64,000 nucleotides of DNA from Clytia hemisphaerica (taxonomy: Eukaryota > Cnidaria > Hydrozoa > Leptothecata > Clytiidae): assembly GCA_902728285.1 (NCBI GenBank), contig CACVBU010001128.1:337531-401530 (forward strand), given 5' to 3'. The notes below the pieces were generated by a model. The model searched no databases. It was not told where the DNA came from and saw only the letters and a program-made list of their open reading frames with translations. Of this stretch, positions 35,961 through 45,837 are shown piece by piece; within the stretch, counting starts at the first letter, position 1, and each line of letters begins with the position of its first letter. A program made the translations under genes and the position numbers.

Positions 35961-36497
35961 CTCAGAAGCAGCCGGCGGAGAGATTTTTAGAAACATGTGT
36001 TCTTATCTTCTAGGAGAACGCATTCTATGATATGATCATACCTTAAATTTTCTTTTACAAATGATGTGTTCTGATTTCTAGGAAACCTTTATTGCACTAT
36101 TATTTGGCTCCCTAAACTTATCACTACTTTATGGTCAGATGTGTTCGAAAATCTAGAAAAAGAGCTCTGTCAAGATATACTTGTAAGATATTAGTTTGTT
36201 TTTTTCACGAAAGATGTGTTCTGAAAATTTCTAGGGTTACTAGGCAACAAGATCACTTCAATTTTCTCTTGATTATATCTCTGTCTCCTTAAAAGATGTG
36301 TTCTGAAGCTTTCCAGGGTTACCTAGACAACAAGAACACGTTTGATGATCTTGATTATACCCCTGACTCGTCAGAACACATCATTATTTCTAGCTGATTA
36401 ATTTTCGAAGATCTTATCAGAACAGATCAAAATTTCTAGTCGAAACATACTTTTAGAACACATCGGAAAAAAGGTCGCCTCGCCGGCTGCTTTCAGG
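35961..36497. mobile_element. inverted-repeat element rich in GTGTTCT
   Basis: CTCAGAAGCAGCCGGCG (35961) pairs with CGCCGGCTGCTTTCAGG (36497) with mismatches. At least six ATGTGTTCT or AGAACACAT motifs fill the interior, often followed by TTCTAGG. The duplicated block A begins inside it (36246), so its right half is present again at 37393-37644. Confidence 0.55.
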
Positions 36498-37172
36498 GGC
36501 TGCATCGGACTGCATCAGCCTTATGGGCAGAGCAAAATGATGGGCAGAAAGGCTCCTCTTTCTTCAACTCAACCAAATACCAAATAATTAGAAATAGAAA
36601 CTCTCAACTTTCAGTGACCATCATATAGTCTAGATTGTGGTATGGTTCAAAACCTTTTGTCTTGTAGCTCTCAGCAGATCTGTCTAGGCTGCGCGCATCC
36701 CCAGAATTTATTTTGTTATAGGGGATGCGTATCGTGTATGAAATAAGAAAAGACGGGGGTAAAAGTTGGGACAGAAATATATTAGGCGATACGCATCCCC
36801 TATATCAAATATTTATACCAAATTTTTAAAATTGGTGGTAAAAGAGAAAGAAAAAAAATCATATCAGAGGGGATGCGTGCAACCTAAAATCTGTCGAGGA
36901 GAGAGGAGGCACACAGATGTAAAGCCCAAAGGGCTAGATAGGCAACTTTAAGTTCGCTTTAAGTAAGCTTTCTTCAGCAAAAAAAAGTGAACATCGGAAA
37001 AAATATTGTTGCTATTTATTGTTTTCCAAAACCCACGAAGCTTCTGATTGGTCCATCGCTGAAATTCTATTGTAATGTCAAGTGACTCTGGTAGGAAATC
37101 CTTCCAAAGATGAGCTTCACTTTTTGACCAAGGCCGCTTATCTAGCCCTTCGGTCTATACTTTACTACCTTA
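36246..37172. repeat. duplicated block A, first copy (927 bp)
   Basis: This block recurs at 37393-38319 with a constant offset of 1147, and I noticed no differences on reading. It contains the right half of the GTGTTCT element and a perfect 18-base hairpin (36717-36734 with 36787-36804, core GGGGATGCGTATCG). The copies end 5 bases into the small MITE at 38315. Confidence 0.85.
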
Positions 37173-37394
37173 AGTTGTAGTTTTCTTATAAAAAATAAAC
37201 ACTTCAAACTCAAACTTTAGAGGCGGCAATCACAAATCCAGACGATCTCAATTGAACAGAATTGACGATCGAACCAAATCGAACGCAATCGACTGATTGA
37301 AATTCGATTATCGAACGCAATCGAATCTCAATAGAATATTACCGCAATTTTCAGATTCGATTGATATTCGATTGCGTTCGATTGATGTTGGGAA
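37172..37394. repeat. inserted block B, copy of 40407-40629
   Basis: This segment between the two A copies matches 40407-40629 with a constant offset of 3235. It includes the left part of a CCAGACG element and the terminus of the GGCGGCAATC element, cut at positions unrelated to element ends. The junctions share 1 base (left) and 2 bases (right) with the A copies. Confidence 0.85.
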
Positions 37395-38319
37395 CAAGAT
37401 CACTTCAATTTTCTCTTGATTATATCTCTGTCTCCTTAAAAGATGTGTTCTGAAGCTTTCCAGGGTTACCTAGACAACAAGAACACGTTTGATGATCTTG
37501 ATTATACCCCTGACTCGTCAGAACACATCATTATTTCTAGCTGATTAATTTTCGAAGATCTTATCAGAACAGATCAAAATTTCTAGTCGAAACATACTTT
37601 TAGAACACATCGGAAAAAAGGTCGCCTCGCCGGCTGCTTTCAGGGGCTGCATCGGACTGCATCAGCCTTATGGGCAGAGCAAAATGATGGGCAGAAAGGC
37701 TCCTCTTTCTTCAACTCAACCAAATACCAAATAATTAGAAATAGAAACTCTCAACTTTCAGTGACCATCATATAGTCTAGATTGTGGTATGGTTCAAAAC
37801 CTTTTGTCTTGTAGCTCTCAGCAGATCTGTCTAGGCTGCGCGCATCCCCAGAATTTATTTTGTTATAGGGGATGCGTATCGTGTATGAAATAAGAAAAGA
37901 CGGGGGTAAAAGTTGGGACAGAAATATATTAGGCGATACGCATCCCCTATATCAAATATTTATACCAAATTTTTAAAATTGGTGGTAAAAGAGAAAGAAA
38001 AAAAATCATATCAGAGGGGATGCGTGCAACCTAAAATCTGTCGAGGAGAGAGGAGGCACACAGATGTAAAGCCCAAAGGGCTAGATAGGCAACTTTAAGT
38101 TCGCTTTAAGTAAGCTTTCTTCAGCAAAAAAAAGTGAACATCGGAAAAAATATTGTTGCTATTTATTGTTTTCCAAAACCCACGAAGCTTCTGATTGGTC
38201 CATCGCTGAAATTCTATTGTAATGTCAAGTGACTCTGGTAGGAAATCCTTCCAAAGATGAGCTTCACTTTTTGACCAAGGCCGCTTATCTAGCCCTTCGG
38301 TCTATACTTTACTACCTTA
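37393..38319. repeat. duplicated block A, second copy
   Basis: Same content as 36246-37172, including the GGGGATGCGTATCG hairpin at 37864-37881 and 37934-37951. Unlike the first copy it continues without a break into the MITE at 38315, so this is probably the ancestral right junction. Confidence 0.85.
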
Positions 38320-38436
38320 TCGGGGAAAACTTCGTCGGGGAAAAGTGACGAAATTTCGGCCAAGTGACGAATATTTTTCCCCGACGAAAATTTTCCACGA
38401 CGAAAATTTTCCCGGACGAAGTTTTTCCCGATAAGG
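38315..38436. mobile_element. 122-bp Tc1/mariner-type MITE
   Basis: CCTTATCGGGGAAAACTTCG is inverted on the right, ending CCGATAAGG at 38436. TA flanks both ends (38313-38314, 38437-38438), the target duplication of Tc1/mariner elements. GACGAA and TTTTCCCC motifs fill the centre. Confidence 0.75.
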
Positions 38437-38614
38437 TATATTGAGGAGGCACCGGGATGGCGTTGCGGAACTTATTACGGATAGGATCTGTGCCCGGCAG
38501 AAGAACAATACGGAAGTCAGTCATAATGCAAATGGCGGAATATGTGACCTGATGACAATCTGACCTGATGTATATAAACCTGGTGACATTTTATAATCAC
38601 ATGCAAGTGAAGGC

Positions 38615-38836
38615 AGGTAACTTGCATCAGTGGAGGGAAACTTGCATAGCCCTCAAATGAATGACCTGTGGTCATTAAAATACAAAGTTAAATCAAAACA
38701 AAAATGGTAGAGTAGATAGAGCTGCGAGCAGAACTGCGTAGTTCATTTGTTTTGAAATTTTGCTGCTTTGCTTTGATTGGTCAGTCGTCATTTGATGGCT
38801 ATATGTAAGTTTCCCTCCACTGATGCAAGTTACCCA
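38615..38836. mobile_element. MITE, family M1 copy 2
   Basis: GGTAACTTGCATCAGTGGAG at the left is inverted at the right as CTCCACTGATGCAAGTTACC. The inner CTCAAATGAnTGACC block and ATGGTAGAGTAGA centre match copy 1 (449-637), the centre in reverse orientation. Confidence 0.75.
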
Positions 38837-39157
38837 ACTTCACAGTATACTTACTTTTTTGATAATTTTTGAAGGCTTCTTTTCTTTGTTCGTCTCAACA
38901 ATCAATCATCCAATTTGAGAAATCCGATGATGGACCATGACTTTGATGCTAATTTGAATCAGCTCTCCTAAGAGGAAAGAAAGTAATTTGGCAGCAGTGG
39001 TTGTCTGGTAGTGAATTGAGAAAATGGTCCAATTGATGTTTAAAATTAGTTTTGGAGCAGTTTTTGATGGTGGGAGGGCATTAAATAGTCTGGGGGGACC
39101 TTCTTCTGACAGGGAGTCTCTCCATATGTTTTTTTACCTTATGTTCGTTCACCTCTT

Positions 39158-39700
39158 TTAGATAACATTTTCTACCCAGTCTCTGGTTATCTCAAAACTG
39201 AAGATGCCACCTTTGTTTTCAGCATAGTTAAAATTTGGTACAAGCTTTTCTAGTAGGATGCTGCAGGTGTAGATAATCCTGTATCTTTCTCTGCGCCGCT
39301 CCAGGCTGTATAGTTTAAGTTCTTTGATCTTCTCCCAATAGTTGAGATGTTGAAGTGTAGGGATTCCATTCAGGTAAGATTTTTGAAGTGATTCCAGTTG
39401 TTGGATCAGATATCTTTTTGAAGGTGACCACAGCTGGGAGCAATAGTCAATGTGTGGTAGTATCAATGACTTCCAAAGAGTTAGCATTACTGTGCATTAC
39501 TTGACAATCTCTTGTTTTGAACGTTCGATGGATCCAAGCAATGATACTTTTGACTTTCTCGATCTGGTTTGTGATGTGTTTGCTGTATGTCATGTTAACA
39601 TCCAGAGTGACTCCTAAATCCTTCACATCCATCTTGGTTTCGATAGGAGAGCCAGTGTCTGAGAGGTAACTTGAGTGTTCTTTCAGTTCTTCATTTTTTC
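39158..39700 (-). pseudogene. C-terminal remnant of a non-LTR reverse transcriptase
   Basis: Minus-strand frames read DVKDLGVTLDVNMTYSKHI, then after a frame change LPHIDYCSQLWSPSKRYLI and LERRRERYRIIYTCSIL. These are the typical post-palm and C-terminal phrases of CR1/L2/Jockey-like elements. It is frameshifted, so decayed. It is the 3' end of the same element whose 5' parts lie at 42540-45400. Confidence 0.8.
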
Positions 39701-39726
39701 CGTATTTAAGATGTTTTCAATATATA

Positions 39727-39906
39727 GACCTTTTTTCAAAGAGGCCACCCTGTTGAATAATTATGTAGTCCAGCAGATAAACAATGATAAAACCATGCAT
39801 AATTATTACAATATGCATGGATACAGTAATTATACATGACTCTATCATTGTTTTTATGGCTGGACTACATAATTATTCAACAGGACGTCCTCTTTGAAAA
39901 AAGGTC
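39727..39906. mobile_element. 180-bp TA-flanked MITE
   Basis: GACCTTTTTTCAAAGAGG at 39727 is inverted at 39906, and the arms extend about 45 bases through TTGAATAATTATGTAGTCCA. TA flanks both ends (39725-39726, 39907-39908), fitting Tc1/mariner. It is inserted in or beside the retrotransposon remnant. Confidence 0.75.
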
Positions 39907-39945
39907 TATTCAGATGCAGGTTTTTTGAAAGACTCAGAGTGTAGT

Positions 39946-40382
39946 TAGATGGCAATCACAAATATCTTCGTTTCGCGTCGCCCGACTGACTCTCGAAAAT
40001 TGAGTAGAATTTTGCCGGTGAGTCGGTAAATTTGTCGGACTTTTTATGTCGATGACGTTTCCTTCGTTCAAAAATTTAATTATTGCCGATTTTTTTCAAG
40101 CGATTTCTAGCGCATTCGCGGCATTTTGACTTTGTTTATCATTACAGTGTTCAAAGGTCATAATTTGAAACCACCCGTAACGCGCGGTCGTTTTGGCTGC
40201 TGGCTGGCAGTTTCCTTCAAGAATACACTCCAAAAATGGATGATTAAGGTCGGACAAGAAGAAGAAATTCACTGGGTCCAATTTTAAGAAAACCCGAAAA
40301 TTTTTACGACCGACCAACCGACCGACTCACTTTTTCGACCCAACGAGGACGCGAAATGAAGATATTTATAATTGCCGCCTTA
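39946..40382. mobile_element. GGCGGCAATC element, intact reference copy
   Basis: The left end reads GGCAATCACAAATATCTTCG and the right end, inverted, AATTATAAATATCTTCATTT, followed by GTCGGT-rich subterminal DNA. A second copy in the opposite orientation lies at 40456-41213. This copy shows the empty site for the insertion described at 40473-40794. Confidence 0.7.
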
Positions 40383-40455
40383 TGATTCCATTAAACTAGA
40401 AAATCAAAGTTGTAGTTTTCTTATAAAAAATAAACACTTCAAACTCAAACTTTAG

Positions 40456-41213
40456 AGGCGGCAATCACAAATCCAGACGATCTCAATTGAACAGAATTGA
40501 CGATCGAACCAAATCGAACGCAATCGACTGATTGAAATTCGATTATCGAACGCAATCGAATCTCAATAGAATATTACCGCAATTTTCAGATTCGATTGAT
40601 ATTCGATTGCGTTCGATTGATGTTGGGAAGTTGCAAGAATAAAGCCAGACAATCTCAATCGAACGGAATCGACGATCGAACCAGTCGAACCAATCGAATA
40701 TTACCCAGAATTTTGACGTTCGATTGAGATTCGATTGCTTTCGATTTGGTTCGACTGGTTCGATCGTCGATTCTGTTTGATTGAGATCGTCTGGACAAAT
40801 ATCTTCATTTCGCGTCCTCGTTGGGTTTAAAAAGTGAGTCGGTCGGTCGGTCGTATAAAATTTTCGGGTTTCTATTTTTCCATCCATTTTTGGAGTGCAT
40901 TCTTGGAGGAAACTGCCAGCCAGCCAGCAGCCAAAACAACCGCGTGTAATGGGTGATTTAAAATTATGACCTTTGAACACTGTGACCTCTGACCCCAAAA
41001 TGGCGCATGTAATGATAAACAAAGTCAAAATGCTGCAAATGCGCTACTAGAAATTGCTCGCAGAAAATCGGCAATAATAAAAATTTTGAACGAAGGAAAG
41101 GTCATTGACATAAAAAGTCCAAAAAATTTACCGACTCACTGACTCAATTCTACTCAATTTTCGAGAGTTGGTCGGGCAACGCGAAACAAAGATATTTATG
41201 ATTGCCGCCTTAG
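40456..41213. mobile_element. GGCGGCAATC element interrupted by a CCAGACG element
   Basis: AGGCGGCAATCACAAAT at the left is split from ATATCTTCATTTCGCGTC by the 40473-40794 insertion. The right end GATTGCCGCCT is at about 41213. TAG on both sides could be its own 3-bp target duplication. The interior is an inverted counterpart of 39946-40382. Confidence 0.75.
40473..40794. mobile_element. 322-bp CCAGACG element, 6-bp target duplication ACAAAT
   Basis: CCAGACGATCTCAATTGAAC at 40473 is inverted at 40794 with few mismatches. ACAAAT flanks both ends (40467-40472, 40795-40800), and the uninterrupted relative at 39946 has only one ACAAAT there. The body is dense in ATCGAAC/GTTCGAT motifs. An internal CCAGACAATCTCAATCGAAC at about 40644 suggests a composite or nested copy. 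Its terminal CCAGACG and motif are those of the 5.2-kb element at 1180-6402. Confidence 0.85.
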
Positions 41214-41834
41214 TGTCCCATAATTACCCCAAGATTAAGATTTGACTACGGGGTAAATATGGGACACACTTTTTAGAGATAAGGTGCCTAGTTTGATAAT
41301 GAGACTATTATGATTTCAAACCATAGTATCTTGATCTCAGAATTCAGTCAAAATAATTAAAGTGATTGCAGCTCAGCTCTTCCTGGTGTCATATTTACCC
41401 CCTTATTTTAACTGTCCCGTAATTACCCATTTCCAGATAGGCCCAAGAAATTGTACCGTAAGTTAGTCTAATAATGTCTAATTTAATTCGAGACACCCTT
41501 TTTATAGATAGGATTAAAAAAGTAGGTCAGAATCACTGATTGAAAAGGCTTTCTTCTGTATGACCGCCAATAAAGCAAACCGTTAATTATTTCAACAACC
41601 TTTCCTTCTATTCCCAGGCAGCCAGCCAGCCATGCCAGCTCTACGTACTAATTTGTACCTCGCCTGTCTAATTTTGAATTGATTGAACAACATTCAGACA
41701 TTGAACACCTACACCTCTTCCAAATTGTCCGATCTAAGGTAGAAATAGCTGGGAGGCAGTGGCTTGTCTGGTACAGTTGCTTGGTTTGGAAGATGTCTAA
41801 GAGGTCTTTTTAGCAATTGGTCATGCCTCTTAGG
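41214..41834. other. intervening DNA between transposons
   Basis: No gene seen. GTGTCCCATAATTACCCC at about 41212 pairs with GGGGTAAATATGGGACAC at about 41252-41269, a short hairpin. The rest is unassigned AT-rich sequence. Confidence 0.4.
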
Positions 41835-42268
41835 CGAGCCTTCCAAACTCAGACTTGCCACGAAAAATGTCAAATGGATGTTTAGGGGGGTATGGGGTAT
41901 AATTTGTTGACATTCTTTTGTGGTAAAGAAATTTTCACCAGAAAATTTAAAGAAGTTGCTTAACGTCATGTTTGTTTTTGATTGCTTTGGCTGTTTTGAA
42001 AACCATACAAATGACCCAATGTTTATGTCTCGGCGCTCGGGTTCTATAAGTTTGACGTCCCATTTTTTCTGATGCGAGACGTAGCATAAACAAAGATGGC
42101 AGACGAAAAACAATGGAATATTTACAGCAAGCGATGGGATGGGAGAAGGGTTGGAATATTTTGAGATCAAATTTGATTGCTACGGCCAACGTTATTTGAA
42201 GGGGGTAGGGGTAAATTAAAACCTCCATTTGACATTTTCTCTGCCAAATCTGAGTTTGGAAGGCTCCC
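41835..42268. mobile_element. inverted-repeat element with GGGGGTATGGGGTA motif
   Basis: GAGCCTTCCAAACTCAGA on the left pairs with TCTGAGTTTGGAAGGCTC on the right. The arms continue through ATGTCAAATGGA and a G-rich GGGGGTAGGGGTAAATT region. The frames crossing it are incidental. Confidence 0.6.
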
Positions 42269-42315
42269 CTTATACTTCTTGGCATGCAGGGAGTTAAACA
42301 AACAAAGACCCTCTT

Positions 42316-42880
42316 ATGAAAGACATCCCCTCTAGATGCTTTTATGTTTTGTATATTGACAGATTTGAGATTATAAGTTCTGCCCAATCTCTATATGACT
42401 TGACAACAAAAGATGCCTCCCATTTTTTATCATCAAAATTAAAGTTTGGTACCTTGGTGCCATCATGCTTCAATGGTTCCAAGTGTAAAATGATCTAGTA
42501 TCATTCTCTTCTTCTTTCGATTCTTTATATTAACTTGAGTGTTTTCAGCTTTTGCCAGTAGTTCAGTTTTTCATCTTCCAAATGATTTTGTATCTTGTTG
42601 CAAACTATTTGTTTGAATATTTTCAATATATTGGATGAGAGGGCGATTGGGCTGTAATTTTCAGCAATTCCTGGATTCCCTTTCTTGTAAACGGGTGTAA
42701 TGTGTCAAGTTTGGTGTGGCTCCTTTGTTGAGTTGTTTCTCCAGATGATTTGTAGAGGTAGTGCGATGGAGTTTTTAGTTTTCAGAAAGAAAATAGCTGA
42801 GAATCCATCAGGTGCTGAAGATGTCTTGTTTCCAGAAATTGGTTGGCTGAACTTTTTTTTGAAAGTCACCCGACCGCAAT
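42316..42880 (-). pseudogene. reverse transcriptase N-terminal remnant
   Basis: On the minus strand, about 42680-42540 reads YKKGNPGIAENYSPIALSSN and then a stretch like KIFKQIVCNKIQNHLEDEKL, the fingers motif region of non-LTR reverse transcriptases. Around 42316-42470 another stretch reads VPNFNFDDKKWEASFVV. The palm with the catalytic aspartates is not seen here, so the middle appears deleted or displaced. Confidence 0.65.
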
Positions 42881-42889
42881 AAGAAAAAA

Positions 42890-43575
42890 TGTTTTTTTTT
42901 CATACTGAATATTTATTTCAGACAAGTGCACTAAAAAGGAAAAATGTTGTCTGAAGAAAACACAATAGTTTTGTAACAGAATAAATAATAATACAGCAAA
43001 GACGAACAAACGTTCTCATATATCGGTATTGTATATTGTTTGTGATAGCAATCTTAAATATAAATGATTTCCCTTTCATCTTTTATTTTCATTCAAACCT
43101 AACCCAATCAGCTGTGTTTTAAATATTCTTTTATTTGAAATCTCTATTGATAAACATCCTTTGTGAAAATTGTCTACTATGTTTAAACCTATTAATAAGC
43201 AATTCCTGTTGGGGATTACTAGTGGCACCTATTGTAGTGCCTATAGACCAAGAATAAAAGCCTGGAGCTGTCTATTCTGTAGACTATGCTTTTGTTTATT
43301 TCATGCGCGTTTGATCGCAGACATTTTTATATAACGGAGATAGAAAGAGAGAAAAAGCTCAAAAGCATTTGATTTATTGATTTGAAAGAAGAAGGAGGGA
43401 GTTGAAAAAGTCGTAGGTTGTCGTAGGCTGTATCATGTTAGTTTTTTGAAACTATAAGAACAATCTATTCCTAAATAAAGTCAAGGAACCAAGCAAAACG
43501 CACAAATAAGTTTAGTGTTCCTGCTTTAAAAGAATGATCAAGAGTGTAAGAAAAATCTAAAAATGTAAAAAAAAA
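42890..43575. other. intervening AT-rich DNA
   Basis: No gene or clear terminal repeats recognised. It separates two parts of the old retrotransposon, so it may be another insertion. Confidence 0.3.
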
Positions 43576-43579
43576 AATT

Positions 43580-45400
43580 GCTACCGATCAGTGCATTTCC
43601 GGAAACAAGACTTTTTTTGGCCTGACTTGTATTGATTTTGCAGAATATTGGCCATGCAAAGGGGATCATCAGTCAATTTGTTGGTTGATGGGTCCATCCA
43701 GTAAGAGGCCAACCTTTGGTGTACATTGGAGATGCGATTTGTGTAGAAGTAGAAGTATTTTGGGTTAGATTTGATTTTTGCTGTTGTCTGAGCTTCTTCC
43801 TGATCCCTCTCTCTAGTCTCTTGTAATCTCAACAAGTTTTTCTGCTGTTTTGCGACTGGTAAATCTTTTTCAAAGTTTCTTCTATTTACTCCTTAAAATT
43901 TGTCTGTCCCTTGGTATTGATTTTCTCTTGTTTGTACATATTTTTCGAGGAACGTTATTGGAAGATATAATGATTATGCATTTATTGATAAAAACTTCAT
44001 ATTGTGTGTCAGGGTCTGAGTCAAGTGGAGTTAAAATTGTATGCCAGTCAGTGGCTTTGAAATCTTTATCAATGGTTTCCCAATCAATATTATCATTGTA
44101 GAAATTAAATTTGTCAAAAGCACTGTTTAAATTTTTATTGTTTTCATTTTTGTTTTCATTTGTTGTAAAAGTCAAATGGCTTGTGACTTTGACGATAAAG
44201 TGGTCTGATAAAGCACTGAGTGTGCTTAATGGAGTTGAAGATTGACTCTGAATTATTGGTCAGTAAAAAGTCTATTATGTTGCCTTGGGTATGGGTGGGT
44301 TTGTGAATAACTTGATTTAGATTCAAAAGATGAAAAGTCATTTAAAACATTAAGAAGCTGATTGCTGCAGCTGGGCAGGGGGGGTTCAAGCAGTTAATCC
44401 AAAACACTATGCCTGTTTTGACCGTGGTGGTCCATTTTCAAATTTTGAAAAATATAGTTAATCCAAGAGTGGATTAACTGCCAAAGGGATGGTCTCTGAA
44501 AGAATTCTGGGGAAAGAAAGTGGACTAACTGCATTGTCTGTCATTCTGTAAAACTCATTTATTCTGATTCATGCTCGTTTTTGCCTCTTCTTCTGTCTTT
44601 AAAACTTCAAACTGCATCAAAGTCTTGCTTTAACTTTCTCCTGCTTTGTTTACAAATTCCGTTTTCACTAATTTTCAAGCTGTTATAAAATCGGGTGATT
44701 CGCCCCTTTTTTTGTAAACAAAAATCCGATTAAAACAGATTAAAAATGGTAGACAATTTGCGAAAATTACTTAGAAAGGCGACCAACATCAATTAAAATA
44801 ACTTAATGCATACCAAAATGCCCCAGTGGACTGTTTTAGGGGGTGGTATACAAAGATTGTGACTGAAAAACAGTAAATCCAGTGTGGATTAAGTGTCAGA
44901 ATGGGTGGGTGGTCCTAAATATCATCCAAAATCAGTTAACTACGGATGATGTTCTGGATTAACTGCTTGACCCCCCCCCCCCTGAGCTGGGTGCTGTTGT
45001 GTATGTTTCATTTTGAATGATATGGGGGATATTGAGATCTCCACATATGTAAAGGTCTGGGGTGTTTCCTTTGATAATTTCAATACATGATTGCATTGCT
45101 GTGATAAGTTGAATTTTGGGGCATCTGATCTATGTTGTTAATTTGTTGGCTGTTTGTAAATGACTCCAATATTCAAATTGAGGATTTTTGAATACATTAA
45201 AAGAGCTTCATTAACTCTATTCGAGAATCCAAGTAATGGTTCAAACATGTGAGAAATATCATTCCTCATATAAAAAGCATTTCCTCCACTATATCTGCCA
45301 TGTTTCGATTTAGAACGGATACAATCTTGTCGAAATATCTCATATCCCTCTATATCAAGCTCTGCTTTTTTGTGGGTCTAAAGAAGGGTGTCAGAATTAG
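43580..45400 (-). pseudogene. endonuclease and linker of an old non-LTR retrotransposon
   Basis: Reading down the minus strand, about 45350-45150 gives GYEIFRQDCIRSKSKHGRYS and later NLNIGVIYKQ, typical of an APE-type endonuclease. After the inserted element at 44376-44984, frames resume with NLNQVIHKPTHTQGNIIDFL (about 44280), DIDWETIDKDFK-like linker, and NPKYFYFYTNRISNVHQRLA (about 43750). Frames change at 44150 and 43870. The order fits one element running from here to 39158. Confidence 0.75.
44376..44984. mobile_element. hAT-like MITE, 7-bp target duplication AGCTGGG
   Basis: CAGGGGGGGTTCAAGCAGTT is inverted at the right as AACTGCTTGACCCCC...CCTG. AGCTGGG flanks both ends (44369-44375, 44985-44991). 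Internal TTAATCC and GGATTAAC motifs recur. It splits the endonuclease remnant of the retrotransposon, so it is younger than that element. Confidence 0.8.
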
Positions 45401-45837
45401 ATGAGGGGTGTAGACATTATACCAACTTACAGTATCAAATTGTGCATGGGTTGCGGTGCTCCTAAGCTCCTACTGAAGGTTTCTAGTAAAAAATAAGCAT
45501 GACTTAATAACGTACCCCTTCCTCAGAAATAGCCGTGTAGCATAAGACCCCGGGGGTACTAGTAGGGTTGCTAACTGTTATGTGTCCCCCGACTTTCAAC
45601 CCTTGGCAGGACTAAAAAGGAGGACTAACAAGGAGGACTAACCTGATAACATTTTGATATTTTCTTTTTGATTTTTTCAACCCTTAGTGAGACTTTTGGA
45701 AGTCCAAGAAAGGTACCTAAAACTTTAAGCAACATTATTATGTCAACAATTTTTTTGTAAATTGAATTGGTTACTTTTAAGGAAAATGACAAATAACCCT
45801 GAAAGAGATAAAAAACTTGACAAATACAATAAACAAC
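45401..45837 (+). other. 5' flank of ZFYVE26
   Basis: This holds the presumed promoter and 5' leader. No TATA box or initiator can be asserted. A GGAGGACTAACAAGGAGGACTAAC direct repeat is at about 45618-45642. Confidence 0.4.

Noticed and set aside
36766..38098. Two identical 61-codon frames (36766-36951, 37913-38098)
   Set aside because: They are identical only because block A is duplicated, and they cross an inverted repeat and other non-coding motifs.
40543..41028. 161-codon minus-strand frame over the CCAGACG element
   Set aside because: It runs through the TCGAAC-rich body and terminal repeats and across the target duplication. The Arg/Ser/Asn-rich peptide reflects the motif.
41709..42387. 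153- and 146-codon minus-strand frames
   Set aside because: They overlap each other in different frames and cross both arms of an inverted-repeat element; no domain is recognisable.
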